From Opisthorchis felineus (Eukaryota; Platyhelminthes; Trematoda; Opisthorchiida; Opisthorchiidae): 64,000 nucleotides of DNA. Below the pieces are notes generated by a model. That model did not search any database, was not told the origin of the DNA, and saw only the letters and a program-made list of their open reading frames with translations. The stretch covers positions 182,435 to 246,434 of the forward strand of contig SJOL01007418.1 of assembly GCA_004794785.1 (NCBI GenBank), in the 5' to 3' direction. Both the position numbers and the translations under genes were made by a program. Each line of letters starts with the position of its first letter. The stretch's first letter is position 1. Shown in pieces: positions 23,807 through 35,930 of the stretch.

Positions 23807-25836
23807 TATTCGAATCCTACAAGACAACCTACTCAAATCTAGAGTAGAGGATGAACTTCCTGTAATTTGAGTTCGGTTAACTCTCCACCAACCTCAACTC
23901 TAGGTGAGTCCCGATGACATGCGACGAACTTATTCAAACACTACCATTTAGTGACTTGGCAACATCACCATCCATCCCATGTATATTGCCCATTTTTGCC
24001 TTGTTGCACACGGAAAGATTCGTTCAGGTGGCACCTACCATTGTGCAGGTCCAGAACATCTGAACGAACATTCTATTGGAAACAATTGCGATTGGACCGT
24101 ACTGTACCCATTAACTGAACCAAAATGGCGCAACTCATCTCTGAAACCATGTTGACTGTTTATCCACAACTCGCATTGGCAATTCGCATCAGGATGCCTA
24201 ATGCAAAAACCAAAAAAAAACACTGCACTGTTACTGAGTGTAAGAGTTATTTTTTTTGGTACGACTGCTAGGGAAGGCAACAGAATGTTGTGACAACGAA
24301 CCCATCCCCATTCTATCATATCGTTGGGTCAAAAACTTGTGAATGTAGCATAGCGACCCTAGAAGGGTCTTGGCCTCATTCGACCTGCCCATCAAGGTGC
24401 AGTGCTGAAGAAAGTCCTGTGCGCAAAGGTTTAGTTAACTGGTTGCATAAATCTGCGTGATGCCAAACGACAATAACTGCGATCAAATCCCGCTGTCGTT
24501 AGTGGCACTATTGTGATGCATTGCCGATAAACTAATGCGAATGCTTAACGTTGAGGTATACGAATGCATAATTCTCCGACTGACAACTCCAAATTCCGTA
24601 TAGAGGCAAGCAAAACTTTTGATGATTGTTGTGCTCAAAAACCGATTTCGGACAAAAACGAGGACGCTTCAAGATTCCTGAAATCTTCCATAACCATGAT
24701 AAGGGCTTCCAGATGGATGACTGTCTATGCCTCAAGTGAACGTATTCCCAGACTCAGAGGCTCAGTCACGTTCATATTTAACATTTTGACTACCTACGAT
24801 TCATTATGTTTGCGAACCGACCTTCCTGTTCAAATTTAGTTCGATTTGTGGTCTCTTGGCTTAAATCCCTAGCTGTCTTTTGACGCTATGATGTTTCCCG
24901 GATTGAAGAGTGATCTTCGAAGAGTAACTGTTTTGTCATCCATTCGACATTTCTGGAGGAGAATGCTGCGGCAAGCAGCCAGAAGGGAATCAGGTACATT
25001 ATGCGTAGAATTTCGAGGTGATCTGTGAACGTCCTTATGCGTACCACACCTTTTTTCAACGGGCCAGATTATTGTGAGAAACACTTGGGAATGAGCTCAA
25101 AAAATCCACTCAAGAGGACATTTTGTGTTTGATATAAATACATGAACTGGTGAAAACTAAACAGCTTGTGTCTCGACCGATGCTATCCGTATGCATGGCA
25201 TTAAGAGACAACTGTGAAAAGCTATGGAGGTGTCATGTGAGTGTCAAAAAACGGCAAACTTTTGAAATCTGGAATAGACATATTTAGCTAAAGAAAACGC
25301 AGGCCGTAAGCGTTGGTTGCACTAAGAATTTACTGATACCGACAAGCGCGTCCAGACCAGACGACAGTCAAATCGTACTGTGCTTTTGTTTGAGTTCTGG
25401 TCAGAAAGTTTGAATTTAGGCATCAGACCCGGTCATATGTGGGCCTCCATTCTATTTCACTCTGGTAAGAACTGAAAACTCGGTTGCGATTGCCTTCATT
25501 CACCTATCCTGACCAGGGCAGGAACTTGGTCAGTAGTTGTATCTGTGAGTCATTTGAATATCTTTGGTTTGTCTCTCATTTACGCGTTTGCTCACATTCT
25601 GTATAATTAGGGTCGGGGTGGGGCGAAACAAAGTACTGATTCTAGAGATACTAAGCAACTATACTAAGACGGAGTCGAGCGAAACAACAACCGTTTTAAT
25701 TTCAACTATCGCCCTGCTATTCTGAAAGTACACAATAAATGCTTTCCAACGTAGGATGTTAATGAGAGGTGCAGTGAAAAGTTTGGAGAAATGAGACTCA
25801 GTTGAAGTTTTAGAAAATGTAGCAAACAATAGTGTT

Positions 25837-26208
25837 TTACGGAGCCTGTTTATCTGCATTATCTTCAGAGTAAACCTGTGTGTGTAACAACTGCTTAGTT
25901 CGCATGAAATTGGGATTCGACTCGAGGTCCACTGTCATTGGAGCTCCCCAGTAGTGCATCGATTTGACCACAAAACCATTAGGACCCTGGACATGTGACG
26001 TGCGAGGCGAGCACGTCACAAATTTTTCACCAGGGCTAGCCAAAGGTGACCGAAATATCACACCTAAACGGGCGAATACGTTCACGCCAGACGGTTTTGG
26101 TTGATTTGCATGATGGCTCGAACGGCCACCTGGTAAATGTCCCGACTGTTTTGGCCGCTCGACCCGCCAGTTAGTCCGCAACATTACAACTGACTGTGGA
26201 GCCAGCAA
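25837..26208 (-). other. Anonymous 123-codon ORF, unassigned
   Basis: A minus-strand frame with many Pro and Ser residues and no recognised motif. It may belong to an unrecognised dispersed repeat. No splice or promoter context was identified. Confidence 0.15.
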
Positions 26209-27079
26209 TTTGCGACGCGAAGTCCTGACTGGCAGGTAAGTTGATTGACACAGATGAGATAATATTAGGTCACCGTTCGAGCCGGTCAGATCACTCTAGA
26301 ATGAACACGTTCGCCTGTTCAGATAAGATAAACCGCGCGTATCCAGCTTGTGTGTTCGTGACACGCTGGCTTCGTAGGTCAGATGTGCGGAATTAAACTT
26401 CAGGCAGAGATAGAGATATACCATCTGACAAGAGCGAATATAAAGTCTAATGATTGCTTGCTTTGGTGTGGACTAACCGGAACCATCATGTCGGGTCAGG
26501 AGAAGAAGGCTTCTTGAAACATGAATGATGTGAACACAAATCCAGAACAATTGTCGGCTGGTTAACTTGCACACATTAGACAAAATCGAACTTCGCTGTA
26601 CTACTCATTTTGGCTTCTTTCAGCAAGGCTGTATCACCGTCCAGATTATGTACAGCAATGTGGATTGGTTTGATGTAACACATGAACAACTGACCTTCTC
26701 TCTGCCTTGACAGCAAGTGATCTGTCACAAAAATCCTCTCAGCAGTTCCTAATTGGAAGTGCAAAACAAAGTGTAAGATGAACATCAAGTGCTCTTTGAA
26801 AATTACTAGTCCCAGCTGAAATGATACATAGCGTCTGGATGCGTTTGAAAAATAATTTCCATATCTGCGACACCCAGAGCCATCGTTTTATGGCCAAATC
26901 GAGTGCTACTATCTCACTGTGCTTCCAGAAGTTGGTATGGTTACTAGGCGCCGAACGATTATTTACTGCTTATTGAACATTCTGTCTTTATAATCCCAAT
27001 GGACCACTGGCCTGTCAGTTATTCTTCACATTAAAATATGTTCAAGAGTAATTTGAGAAAACTGTACAATTGAAAGTTG

Positions 27080-27102
27080 ATAATAAATAAATAAATAAAG
27101 GG
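27080..27102. repeat. (AATA)n microsatellite
   Basis: Several tandem 'aata' units lie in an A/T-rich stretch. Confidence 0.9.
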
Positions 27103-29599
27103 AATATGATGCATTGTCTCGTTTCAAATAGGCAGTGACAGTCGTTCTTGAATCTAGTAAGAAACGACTGGAATTTTATGCCACAATTTTATGGGAAGTC
27201 GCTTCCATGAGTCCACTTGATTCAAAAGAATAATAAGTTTATGAAAACTAGAAAGCGCTTTCAGGAAGCTGAAAGATGGAACTTTATCCAACTCAAAATT
27301 TATTACAATCCCGGGGCCTCACTGTACAGGTCGATACTCTCAGTCATGGAAATGGATTTTTCGCTTTGTAGCTATCCGGAATGATGAATTATGCGGGCTG
27401 AAATCTCAGAGCAGCCGGGGAAAACTATTGCATAAATGAAAACGAGTTTATTCGAATGGTATTTGTGTCGACATGGTGACGCAACTGTCCCTAAACTATG
27501 AAATCCATTGTAAACACGGGTGACAAACCCTTAACGAGGTTGGTTTCAAACAACATCAGGGGGTGATGACTAGTCAGTTATGAATAATGGCTTCTGCAGT
27601 TCAGCACTAGGCAACCAGATGTGCTCGCACAGCTCGATGGTGAAGCGGACGAACTTTCGAGTGAAACTGTACCCTGAATTTAGTAGAGGTGCTTAGCCAA
27701 GATGAATAAATCAGGAAATGTTTGTCCCAGTGTTCCCCACGGGTTAGCAAACGGAAACCCAAAAGACGGCGACAGACCTGCGGGAGTATTCGATTGTACG
27801 GAGTAAACCATTTTGAAAGTAGGACAGCACTGACCAGAGTCAAATTTCACAACGGCTAAATACCCATACGTGCCGACTGAACATCACTGTCCACTACTGG
27901 TTACGTACGATCAAGTGAGCATCGACCGTTAGTAATAGGGAAGTTTAACCTCATATTGAAAAATTGGATGTGAAGCTCTCACATGTAACTTTCCAATACC
28001 GCATAACGAGGACCCACTCCGTTTGTCGAACTGTTCGCTAAGGTTGGCAATTTCGCTCTAGTTACTCCATTTCCATTCGAGGGGACGTACAGCCATGAAG
28101 CCCAACGGTTTCACCATCTGACCTAATTTATGGACAAGAGGCACAAAGGGTTTCCACTTAGCAGGCTTCTGGCACAAAGGGGTCTGGAAAAGTAAGTCAG
28201 AGCAAAGCTGGAAGAAACATCAACGAAACAAGAGACGAAACAGTGCACCTAACAGCCCCAGGGATTAGATGACGCACAATAGTAGTGAGTTGGTGCGGGC
28301 CGAAGACCACAGCAGAACTGAGGTCTAGAAGCCGACACCTCCCACGAAAAATGCGCCAGCCAACTTACTCTGTTGAACGTAAGCGGAAAGAGTTAGGAGT
28401 TAACCAGTGCCCGGGTTAAGCAGGCTCGGAGATGCAATTCAGGTGTCACTGTCAGAAGGAGAGGAGAAGGACGGCAGCCAGACTAACCACCCTTCACAAA
28501 ACACGGGTGCCGTCAGTTCGGGTAAGCTTTTACATTTGGAGGAGAGTAACACGCTGAACATCGGAAGCGTACAGTTGATGCTTCGAGGGTTCTGCCAACA
28601 AGATGCATCGCTCAAACGGGAAGAACGATGTCACTAGTCGAGTTCATACGCAAACGCCACAACCTGAATTTCCGGTTAGGAGCAGGACTTACAGACAAGC
28701 TACTTGGTCAACCGGAGTATGAAACTCATCGAACAGCAAATACACACCATGCAAACCGCAAAAGCGATTCCTACATGCGTGGGGATTTCGCCCATATTTA
28801 AACAGGTCTATCAATTTTCTAGTTTACTAGCCGCAATAAACAGCCAATCATCAGACAAATAGACATGCAAATAATGGCCTAAAGAAAGAGAAAACCCAAA
28901 TGCAATTGGGCCTTGATGTCATTCAATAAAATCGTTCTACAATTTGGAGACAGGATTTCCTGTATATTGTATTCTCACGGTACCTACGAGAAATATTGTA
29001 TGTACTTCAATAGCATTAAGATTCAGCACCATCCTCCTAAAGAGAACATCTCTCAGACGAAAACAAAATCAATTTTTGAACTTTAGTGTGCTGGAGTGAC
29101 CATTTCAAAATTCGACTTTGGGACATGTTGGTCAGAATAAACTACAAAGGTCACCTACTCTGCCTGTCTGAACTCAACTGAGTGTTCACGCTTTTAGGTT
29201 TCCAAGTCCACACGATTCTTTGCTGCAGTGCGCAAAAGTCGTTCAGGTTGAAATGTGTGCACTCCAGTCTTTCAGTGCCATGCTATGGTCTGTGTCTGAC
29301 TAATTTAAACAGTTTGTTTACCTTGGCTTCATTGGGTGACTGAACTGTGAACGTCCATAGATAACAAGTTGGATATTCTGGACGTAATAGCTCAATTAAG
29401 GTGCACATTTTATGGCTTTCGGAAAGAGGCGTGTTATACTTGGCAACATCGAAGTTAATTGCAACAGAATAGATTGTTCGCTTATTCTTCTCGGAATGAA
29501 CGAATTGCGGTCGATCTCCTTTTTTCAGTAGACGTTGGAATGTCAGTTTAACTGATAATTGATTGAGGGTCATTTGAGCTATGTCATGTCTAGGTGCGG

Positions 29600-29790
29600 G
29601 TTAATCCCTGCTGATGATCCACTCGTGACCGAACTGTTTGACCTTCAACTGCCAAACAGGTTGTCGCGAGTTCGAATCTCCTCAGCGGTTCGCGAGATGC
29701 GCACTGCTGATGAGCACTGACAAGGAGGAAAGAGCCTTACAATGGTCTTCGGCTTTTCAGCAGTTTCGGGGTGGAATCTTCAGTGGAATT
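29600..29790 (+). mobile_element. Possible second tRNA-like SINE family
   Basis: A B-box-like 'gcgagttcgaatctcc' (about 29665-29680) is followed by 'gcggttcgcgagatgcgcac' and 'tgctgatgag'. This layout resembles a schistosome-type tRNA-related SINE in which the B box precedes 'gatgcgcactgctgaggag'. That resemblance is from memory and not verified. No clear A box or tail was seen, so it is a fragment or an old copy. Confidence 0.4.
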
Positions 29791-29799
29791 TTGAAATCC

Positions 29800-31419
29800 T
29801 TCCTTAATACCCTACAGGGAAATCATTTTGTCTTATCAATGATGCTCACGTTCACATACATTGTCGAACACTGTTGTTCAAAAGTGGCAAAGCTTCGGTC
29901 GAAATACTGGATTATGAGCAGCGTGTATTCACCGTCTTAATACAAAAGAAAGTCCTCTGGATACAATTCGATACCGACGCCGAGTGTGATACTTTTGTGA
30001 CACTCGTCGGCTTCCTTAGGAAGATCTTTCACTTGAACATTTTTTGGGGGCCCGTTTCTCTCTTAGGCGAGGGATGAAGATTAGTGCAATCGTGAGTTTT
30101 CATTTGGATTCATTTATCTCCACAGTTTTTAGTCCGAAATGAAGTGTCTTGTTAGTGTATTGGTCTGGGTATCCAAAAAGCTACTTTACCAGGAGTGTGT
30201 GACGAGGAAATAAATATAATTACTCTGAATTGAGTACACAATAATAAAAAGGGTCAAAAGGAACAGACTCACTAAGAATTGTTCTCTTTAAAATAGTTCG
30301 TCGTTGGCCCAGGTCAGTGAATAAATAATAATCCAATCGTGGATGTCCAGGGGTCTTCTTTCGGACAGCTCTCACGTACAATAAACTCCGAAGACAGTCT
30401 GAAATGTTTTGATACCAGAGTTAGCACATGAAGTTCGCGAATGACCGCTGTAAGCGCGAGCGAAATGAGAAGAGAAAGTCGGAGCACGTGACCACAAATG
30501 CGCGTTTTTGTGGTTTCACGTATTCAAACAAAAAACGTTTATGGAATTGATGAAATACGTAACGTTATAATGAAAGAAAAAGAAAGGTACAAAACGCCAC
30601 ATTAGCAAAGAAACTACACGAAACGATAGGCACACAACAAATGGCACCCTCCACACAACAGGTAGTGCCTGGAAGAAATTAGGTTGTATCATTGTACTAT
30701 AAGAGTTCCTCTGCGTTAGAAGTCCATATTGACTTAATCCTCGTGAACAATCATCTAGAAATCGAACCCTCAAACACACAAATACATAGACTCTCTATTA
30801 TTGGGGGTTGGAAGGTGGGCCAATCCGAATAGGTGTATTCACCGAATGCTTACCCGTCTTATTTTATGTTTGGACATTGGATCGGATGGGTGTGGAGCTG
30901 AAACTCACTTGCAAGCAGACCTACAGCACGGGAAACAAAAATCCTAAACACAGAAAGCACAGTTCTGTGCTACTGAGTACACTTCATCACCAGGAATACC
31001 GGCCTAACAAAGCTATGATGCAGCCTTTGAGCAACTTTTATCCAGCCATTTATTTAATCTCTTAAGGTTTTAAACATGCATGGAAGTTAAGAAACTACTT
31101 GGGTAGCACAGACCTCAGGTAAGGCTTAGCGCCTTCAATGTTTACCGCCCCATATTTTTCATCTGTCGCAGCCTATTCAGTGTCGTGTAGATGCAAAAAA
31201 GCGATCGGGGGAACGTTCGATGCACCCAAAGATGCCGACTGATTGAAAGTTCACAAACCAGAAAACGGGCAGCGGCCTGTTGGCTCAGCGATGTGGCTTA
31301 CGGTTGTCCTTTCGAAGGTCAGTCTCGTGATTCTGTTTGGCTGTGCTGTCACATCATGCCACGACAATTCAGAACAGGTCCCGCAGACGGAGAACAGCGC
31401 GAATGTGGGTCAGTGGCAC
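29800..31419. other. No recognisable gene
   Basis: Only frames of 100 codons or fewer, overlapping on both strands, without motifs. The A/T-rich tracts around 30200-30800 carry no clear repeat. Confidence 0.3.
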
Positions 31420-31500
31420 ACATGCAAGCATTCACATTTACACATTCACATGTAAACATTCACGCATAACCGCATTCACACACGTGCACATTCACACATT
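31420..31500. repeat. Imperfect CATTCACA-type tandem array
   Basis: Units such as 'cattcacattta', 'cacattcacatg', 'cattcacacacg' and 'cacattcacaca' recur with variation over about 80 bases. The array lies directly upstream of a 160-bp tandem duplication. Confidence 0.75.
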
Positions 31501-31511
31501 TTGGTTACAGG

Positions 31512-31835
31512 TGTCGGACGCGGCGGCCTTTGTGGCAACCTTGGCGGGTATTGAGGCCGTGACGCAGCAAAGCAGGTGATCAATGAACACGCGGGTACGG
31601 TAAGTTGATGAATAGGGGAATTATCATGATGCCGAGTTAGATTCTACAGTGATGTTGACTGTTAGCGCACTGTCGGACGGGGCAGCCTTTGTGGCTAGGT
31701 GAGTGGCGGGCACTGAGGCCGTGGCGCAGCAAAACAGGTGGAGATCAATAGACACACGGGTATAGTAAGTTAGTGAATCGTGGAATTATCACGACGTCAA
31801 GTTAGATTTTAACATGATGTTGACCGTTAAAGCAC
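31512..31835 (+). repeat. Tandem duplication, two units of about 160 bp
   Basis: Unit 1 (31512-31670) and unit 2 (31671-31835) both run from 'tgtcggacg.ggc.gcctttgtgg' through 'gcgggta/c.tgaggccgtg.cgcagcaaa.caggtg' and 'gaattatca.ga.g.c.agttagatt' to 'gatgttgac.gtta'. Unit 2 has small insertions. A following 'cactgga' suggests that the array ends there. It has no coding motif. It may be a local satellite or minisatellite remnant. Confidence 0.85.
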
Positions 31836-33614
31836 TGGATACAATTGCCGATAACGCAAGCTGCGAAAAGTGACAAATCTCCTGAAATTCAGCTCTCTGC
31901 TCGACTATTTCTCCTCAGGGTTTTTCAAAGGACAAGAACTTCCAGGCATCCATACGGTGCCTGTTGGTTGCAAATGGTTGAATTCAGAAATGAACGTAGG
32001 AATGGGTCTCGATATTACCGTAGTTCTCACATCCATTACAACCCGATAGAATGCTACCGACCTCTTTGCCCAGATTGGCAGATGCGTGGGGCTGCTCGGA
32101 GCACTTCGCTCAAACGTCCTACCTCTTACACACTTCCGAATCGGGAGTCAAAAGTTTCACCCTGTGCATGAATGAGTTATTACTAACCTAAAGAGTGCCT
32201 AACCAAACATGAGTAAGGTTTACCGTTAATAACTAATTGCATTCAGGTTTGGATCACATATAAGAAACAGTTATTTACTGACAGAAAACGTACGTTGACG
32301 ATCGTAATCCCTTAATTTAATTCTCCGTTTGCTCAGGTGTGATGTCCGTCGACAGCTGGAACTGTTGCACTCCGACTACTTGATACATCCGTTGCGTGTC
32401 CTACTCAGTGTGCGGAAACCTGAAGTCGACAATGGCCATCCATTTCTGTAAAGTTAACCTTGATCTTAAGAAGGCCACATGTCTGGAGCACCGCGGATTC
32501 TGGTATGACTAATTTGAGATAGCAGAAAAAACCTTTTTGCTAGCCTATTACTAGAACTCAACCACTGAAGACGCTTACCTTACTACGAAGCGTAGAACGA
32601 ATGCCGATTTCGAAGAGAAAATCTATAAATTTGAACAAAACTCAGTTATAAGCACTTATTGTACTTTGTTCCGGAAAGCAGCAGTTCAGTACTAAAATCC
32701 GTCAGATGACTGGCTACTTTCAGTTGTTTGGTTGCCGACAATTGGGACGCTGGGTTTTCCTTGCCTTTGGCAATTTCTCCAAAGGACACATTTTCAGCTG
32801 TCACACTACCCTCTGTGAAGTTGTCCCATTTCTCCCCATTAGACTGCCTCCACTTCTAGGCTGTGGAAAAGTCCATTAGGGTCCTCGTCCTATTAGGTCA
32901 AAGCATTGAAGTCTCAGTGGGTGGACTGTGTTTGGACTCACCTCTCAGGCCAGAAATGAGCACTGAATGTGTAGGGAGCCTGAGGATGCTCATTTGAGTG
33001 CCGGATGGTGGATAGTGCGGAACAGAATTCTTTGCAATAGTTCGCGGGAGCCGGAAGGCAAGGGTATCATTATAACGAATAGCACTATTACGTGGGTATA
33101 TTGTATCTCAAGATTATCAGGAATCCCATTGTCAGAGCTGGTTTTCAAACCTAAATACCGATTACTGTGGGGACTAGACTACCACTGATAATCATGAGCT
33201 GTGGGGATAACAAAAATGGTGTTGTGGCTATTCGTGTGGTGCATACTTGCTATTGCCACAGAAAGTCATTGGATAGGATATCTTTGGCGAAATGGGTTAC
33301 TGTTCGCTCTGAATATACGGATAATTGCAGCGTGTAGCTAATAGATATTTTGGGAACCCAGTGACATGAGGGATAAGCTTAGTTAGCAAGTAGTAGCCAT
33401 TGGGGGGTGGAAACTGATATAAGCTGCCGGTTTCAGTGATAGCATGCTCTGTTTTTGTAGAGGCCACTGGAACCTTATCCATAAGAGGTTTTTCCCGAAG
33501 AAATACTGGTGGTCGGTCTAGATGGTTGTAGTGATCTCTCGAGCTATATTGCCTTCAGCTCCGTATCTGAAAGTTCAACTAGGCTAGCAAAACTACAAGA
33601 CAGCAACCAGGTAC
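31836..33614. other. No recognisable gene
   Basis: A 108-codon plus frame at 31845-32171 and shorter frames show no family motif. No SINE or RT signature was found. Confidence 0.3.
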
Positions 33615-34130
33615 ATGGCACCAAGCACATGTACTACGGGTGATAGTCTCCACGGATGGTCTGCAGTTTCAGTCGTACTGTTATCCGGAGGCGAACGGGT
33701 TAGGGGAGGTCGATCCCAAGAACCACACAGTTCAATCACTCAACGCATGACCGTGACCAGCAACGTGTTGTCAAATACGGTCGGCAAACTAATAAATAAT
33801 ACTGAGTCGGATGCGGTTCCAAATTCATCGGCTGTGATTAACAGTATCAGAGCTCAGGCATTTATGGGCCCTCAAGCTAATCTAGTGACCACGATCAAGT
33901 GGGGTCAGAATTCTGTGCTATACGCTTCGGCATGGTCTCTCAAGAAATCGCTGACTTGTCGTCTTTCGAATCAATTTACTGCGACTGTGGCTCCAGAAGT
34001 AACCTCGTATTTCCCCACTGTTCTGTATACCAAGCTTCCGAGTCCAGAGCGAGATGTGGGGATCCTTAAGCAAACAATTATTCGTTCACGGAACCCCACT
34101 CTCACCCGTCCTCACCCTTCAGTTAGGTAG
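33615..34130 (+). other. Anonymous 171-codon ORF, possible exon
   Basis: This is one of the longest uninterrupted frames in the window outside recognised repeats. Codon choice is varied, with frequent G/C third positions (ctg, gtg, tcg, acg), and the protein is rich in Ser, Thr and Val without low-complexity runs. I recognise no domain, signal peptide or membrane segment. It opens after a stop near 33580 and ends at TAG 34130. A rough stop-codon estimate makes one such frame by chance in 64 kb quite possible. It could be an exon of an unknown gene or a decayed element. Confidence 0.25.
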
Positions 34131-34283
34131 TACCAGGACAATTTGTCGGCCACTGAGCATTCGTCTTGTGTCTATACTACTTCTCTGTCAGACACAAAAA
34201 TAACGCTTCAAGTAATTCATGGAAATTTTCAACATCCATACTGTCTGTCAAATTTTCCAACAGGAATGTCTTCACTTTCTGCC

Positions 34284-34296
34284 TCATTACTTGCAG
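34284..34296 (+). repeat. Target-site duplication, left copy
   Basis: TCATTACTTGCAG lies just before the SINE at 34309 and is repeated exactly at 34513-34525 after its tail. This marks the insertion point. Confidence 0.9.
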
Positions 34297-34308
34297 TAAT
34301 AATAATAA

Positions 34309-34512
34309 GGGGGCGAGATGGCTCAAGTGGTTAGAGCGCGAATCTACTGACCGGAAGGTCCGTAGTTCGAACCCGACCTCTGCCTCTCGACTTCCCCTGT
34401 CTAGGTTTGGGCAACCTGGCAGTATCCCAGCCCTCGTGCTTCCTTCTGGTGGAGTGGCAGCTAGGCACCGAAAGGGTGCTACAGCTGAACGATTATTTAT
34501 TATTTATTTGAT
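34309..34512 (+). mobile_element. tRNA-derived SINE copy 6, with target-site duplication
   Basis: The head is 'gggggcgagatggctcaag', preceded by (TAA)n at 34297-34307. It has the A-box region 'tggctcaagtgg', 'actgaccggaaggtccgtag', the B box 'agttcgaaccc', the body 'cctgtctaggtttgggcaac' and the end 'ggtgctacagctgaacgatt'. The tail is an A/T-rich 'atttattatttattt'. The exact 13-bp duplication on both sides and the near-consensus sequence point to a comparatively recent retrotransposition. The plus-strand translation gives the '[10 protein letters not shown]' string often annotated as protein in fluke genomes; it is not a real gene. Confidence 0.95.
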
Positions 34513-34525
34513 TCATTACTTGCAG
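34513..34525 (+). repeat. Target-site duplication, right copy
   Basis: Exact repeat of 34284-34296 after the SINE tail, continuing into 'gacgaaatc'. Confidence 0.9.
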
Positions 34526-35574
34526 GACGAAATCTACTGCAAAACTCCCCATATCTCCTCACACTACAAAAAATGAGCCTAACGGATCAGGGGCTGTGCT
34601 CTGACAGTGAAGGGTTCCGGAGTTGCTTGCAGAAGCTGGGCATCAAGCGGCTAAGGACGGCACACCACCACCCACAAAAAACGGCCTAACCGAAAGCAAG
34701 AACCGAACGATTAAGGAGTGGCTTGCACACAAGACTTCATCTTGGCTGTTTATCTCAAACCGTCTGGAACGAGCTCATATATTTTACACCCTACTCTTGG
34801 GGTATCGGGTGATTCTGATATAATGACTCGCGGTATGTACTCTGGGGGTACTTCAATCAGCCCCAGGGTTTAAAGCTTTTTCTGGACCGGATTTTAGTGC
34901 GCTGTCATTCGCATGTTTCCCCGTTGACTTGTTCGTAATAGGATTATAGTTAATCGAGACGATAGGTGTACCGTACCAGTATGTTGCCCGAAATTGAGAA
35001 TAACAGTTTTCAGAAGAATTTCTCACACCTGTCTTGTTCAGCAAAAACGTTGGGTCTTGTCATTCAAGTCTTACGACCGCGTCCTGTATCGGTACATTCG
35101 GGACGGCGACTTAGTGTCAGTGGTCGCCGCACATATAACGGCTGAATGACTGCTTCAGTTATGAGCTGACCACCGACCGTCCCTACCCAACACGAACCTC
35201 AGCACCAACACTCTCAAAATGTAACCTGAAGAGCGCCGATTGCAAATTATCAACGGAATCAGTCTGATCACTTGACAGTCAACTCCCAGTGGAGACCCTT
35301 CCTTTTGTGATGCGCCTGGTGATTCTGATTGTGCAGTGGTGAGAGCACCGATATCGATTCACATACCATGCGGATCACGTGACCGACTCAGGGCAATCAT
35401 TACAACGTAAGCTAGGTCTCTCTATCTCATAATATCGGAAAGTGCTGGTTCAAATGCAGTTGGGATATGACTCTACAAAATTATGATGGCCTGCTGAAGA
35501 AAAACTTTGCAACGCGAAACAAGCTATGCCAGATAAAGCTGTGGTTTTGTGGAATCTCCAGTTAAGTTCTAGTC
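34526..35574. other. No recognisable gene
   Basis: Frames of 66 codons or fewer and no repeat that I can pair within the window. Confidence 0.3.
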
Positions 35575-35930
35575 GAACTTAAGGATGACAGGAGACTACG
35601 CCCACCTGATGGGGCCCAAGCAGGATGAAGCCGGTAGTCGACGTCCTAAATGATGCATGATGACAAGCTATAATCATGCTTCATTAGACCGTCTCTCTGA
35701 GTCCTCCTAGACAATCGGACTGATAGTGCGCAGTATGGATCCGCATACCGGCAAAAGATGGGCGATTTCCTAAGTCGCACTCTCTATAACCCCAAGCAAA
35801 GCAGGAGTGTAACCCTGAGGCCATAGTGACTCCATTGGGAAGGGGTGTGTGACCAAGCCCAGGGGCTGTGATCAGCACCCAACAGGAAGTCTCGATCTAG
35901 ACTCATATGAAGGTCAGCCTAAGACATTAA
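35575..35930 (+). repeat. A-B repeat, partial copy 3, joined to another dispersed repeat
   Basis: The segment 'ttaaggatgacaggagactacgcccacctgatggggcc' (read in parts near 35578-35616) aligns with the A part at 45426-45490 ('ggttgacggaaact...cctacctgatgaggcc'). The following 240 bases, with 'gatccgcataccggcaaaagatgggcg' near 35738-35764 and 'gatcagcacccaacagga' near 35869-35886, resemble a repeat I associate with liver-fluke DNA. I cannot verify that here. Confidence 0.5.

Larger units (their letters stand above)
22861..29599. other. Intergenic or intronic DNA without recognisable genes
   Basis: I found no RT motif, SINE or conserved protein in about 6.7 kb. Small items inside it are a ~40-bp direct repeat at 23428/23765 and an (AATA)n run at 27080-27102. 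The longest frame is 123 codons at 26208-25837 (-), unassigned. Confidence 0.3.

Noticed and set aside
34166..34576. 136-codon plus-strand frame containing [10 protein letters not shown]
   Set aside because: It is the translation of a SINE and its flanks; the string appears because the tRNA-like head is open in one frame.
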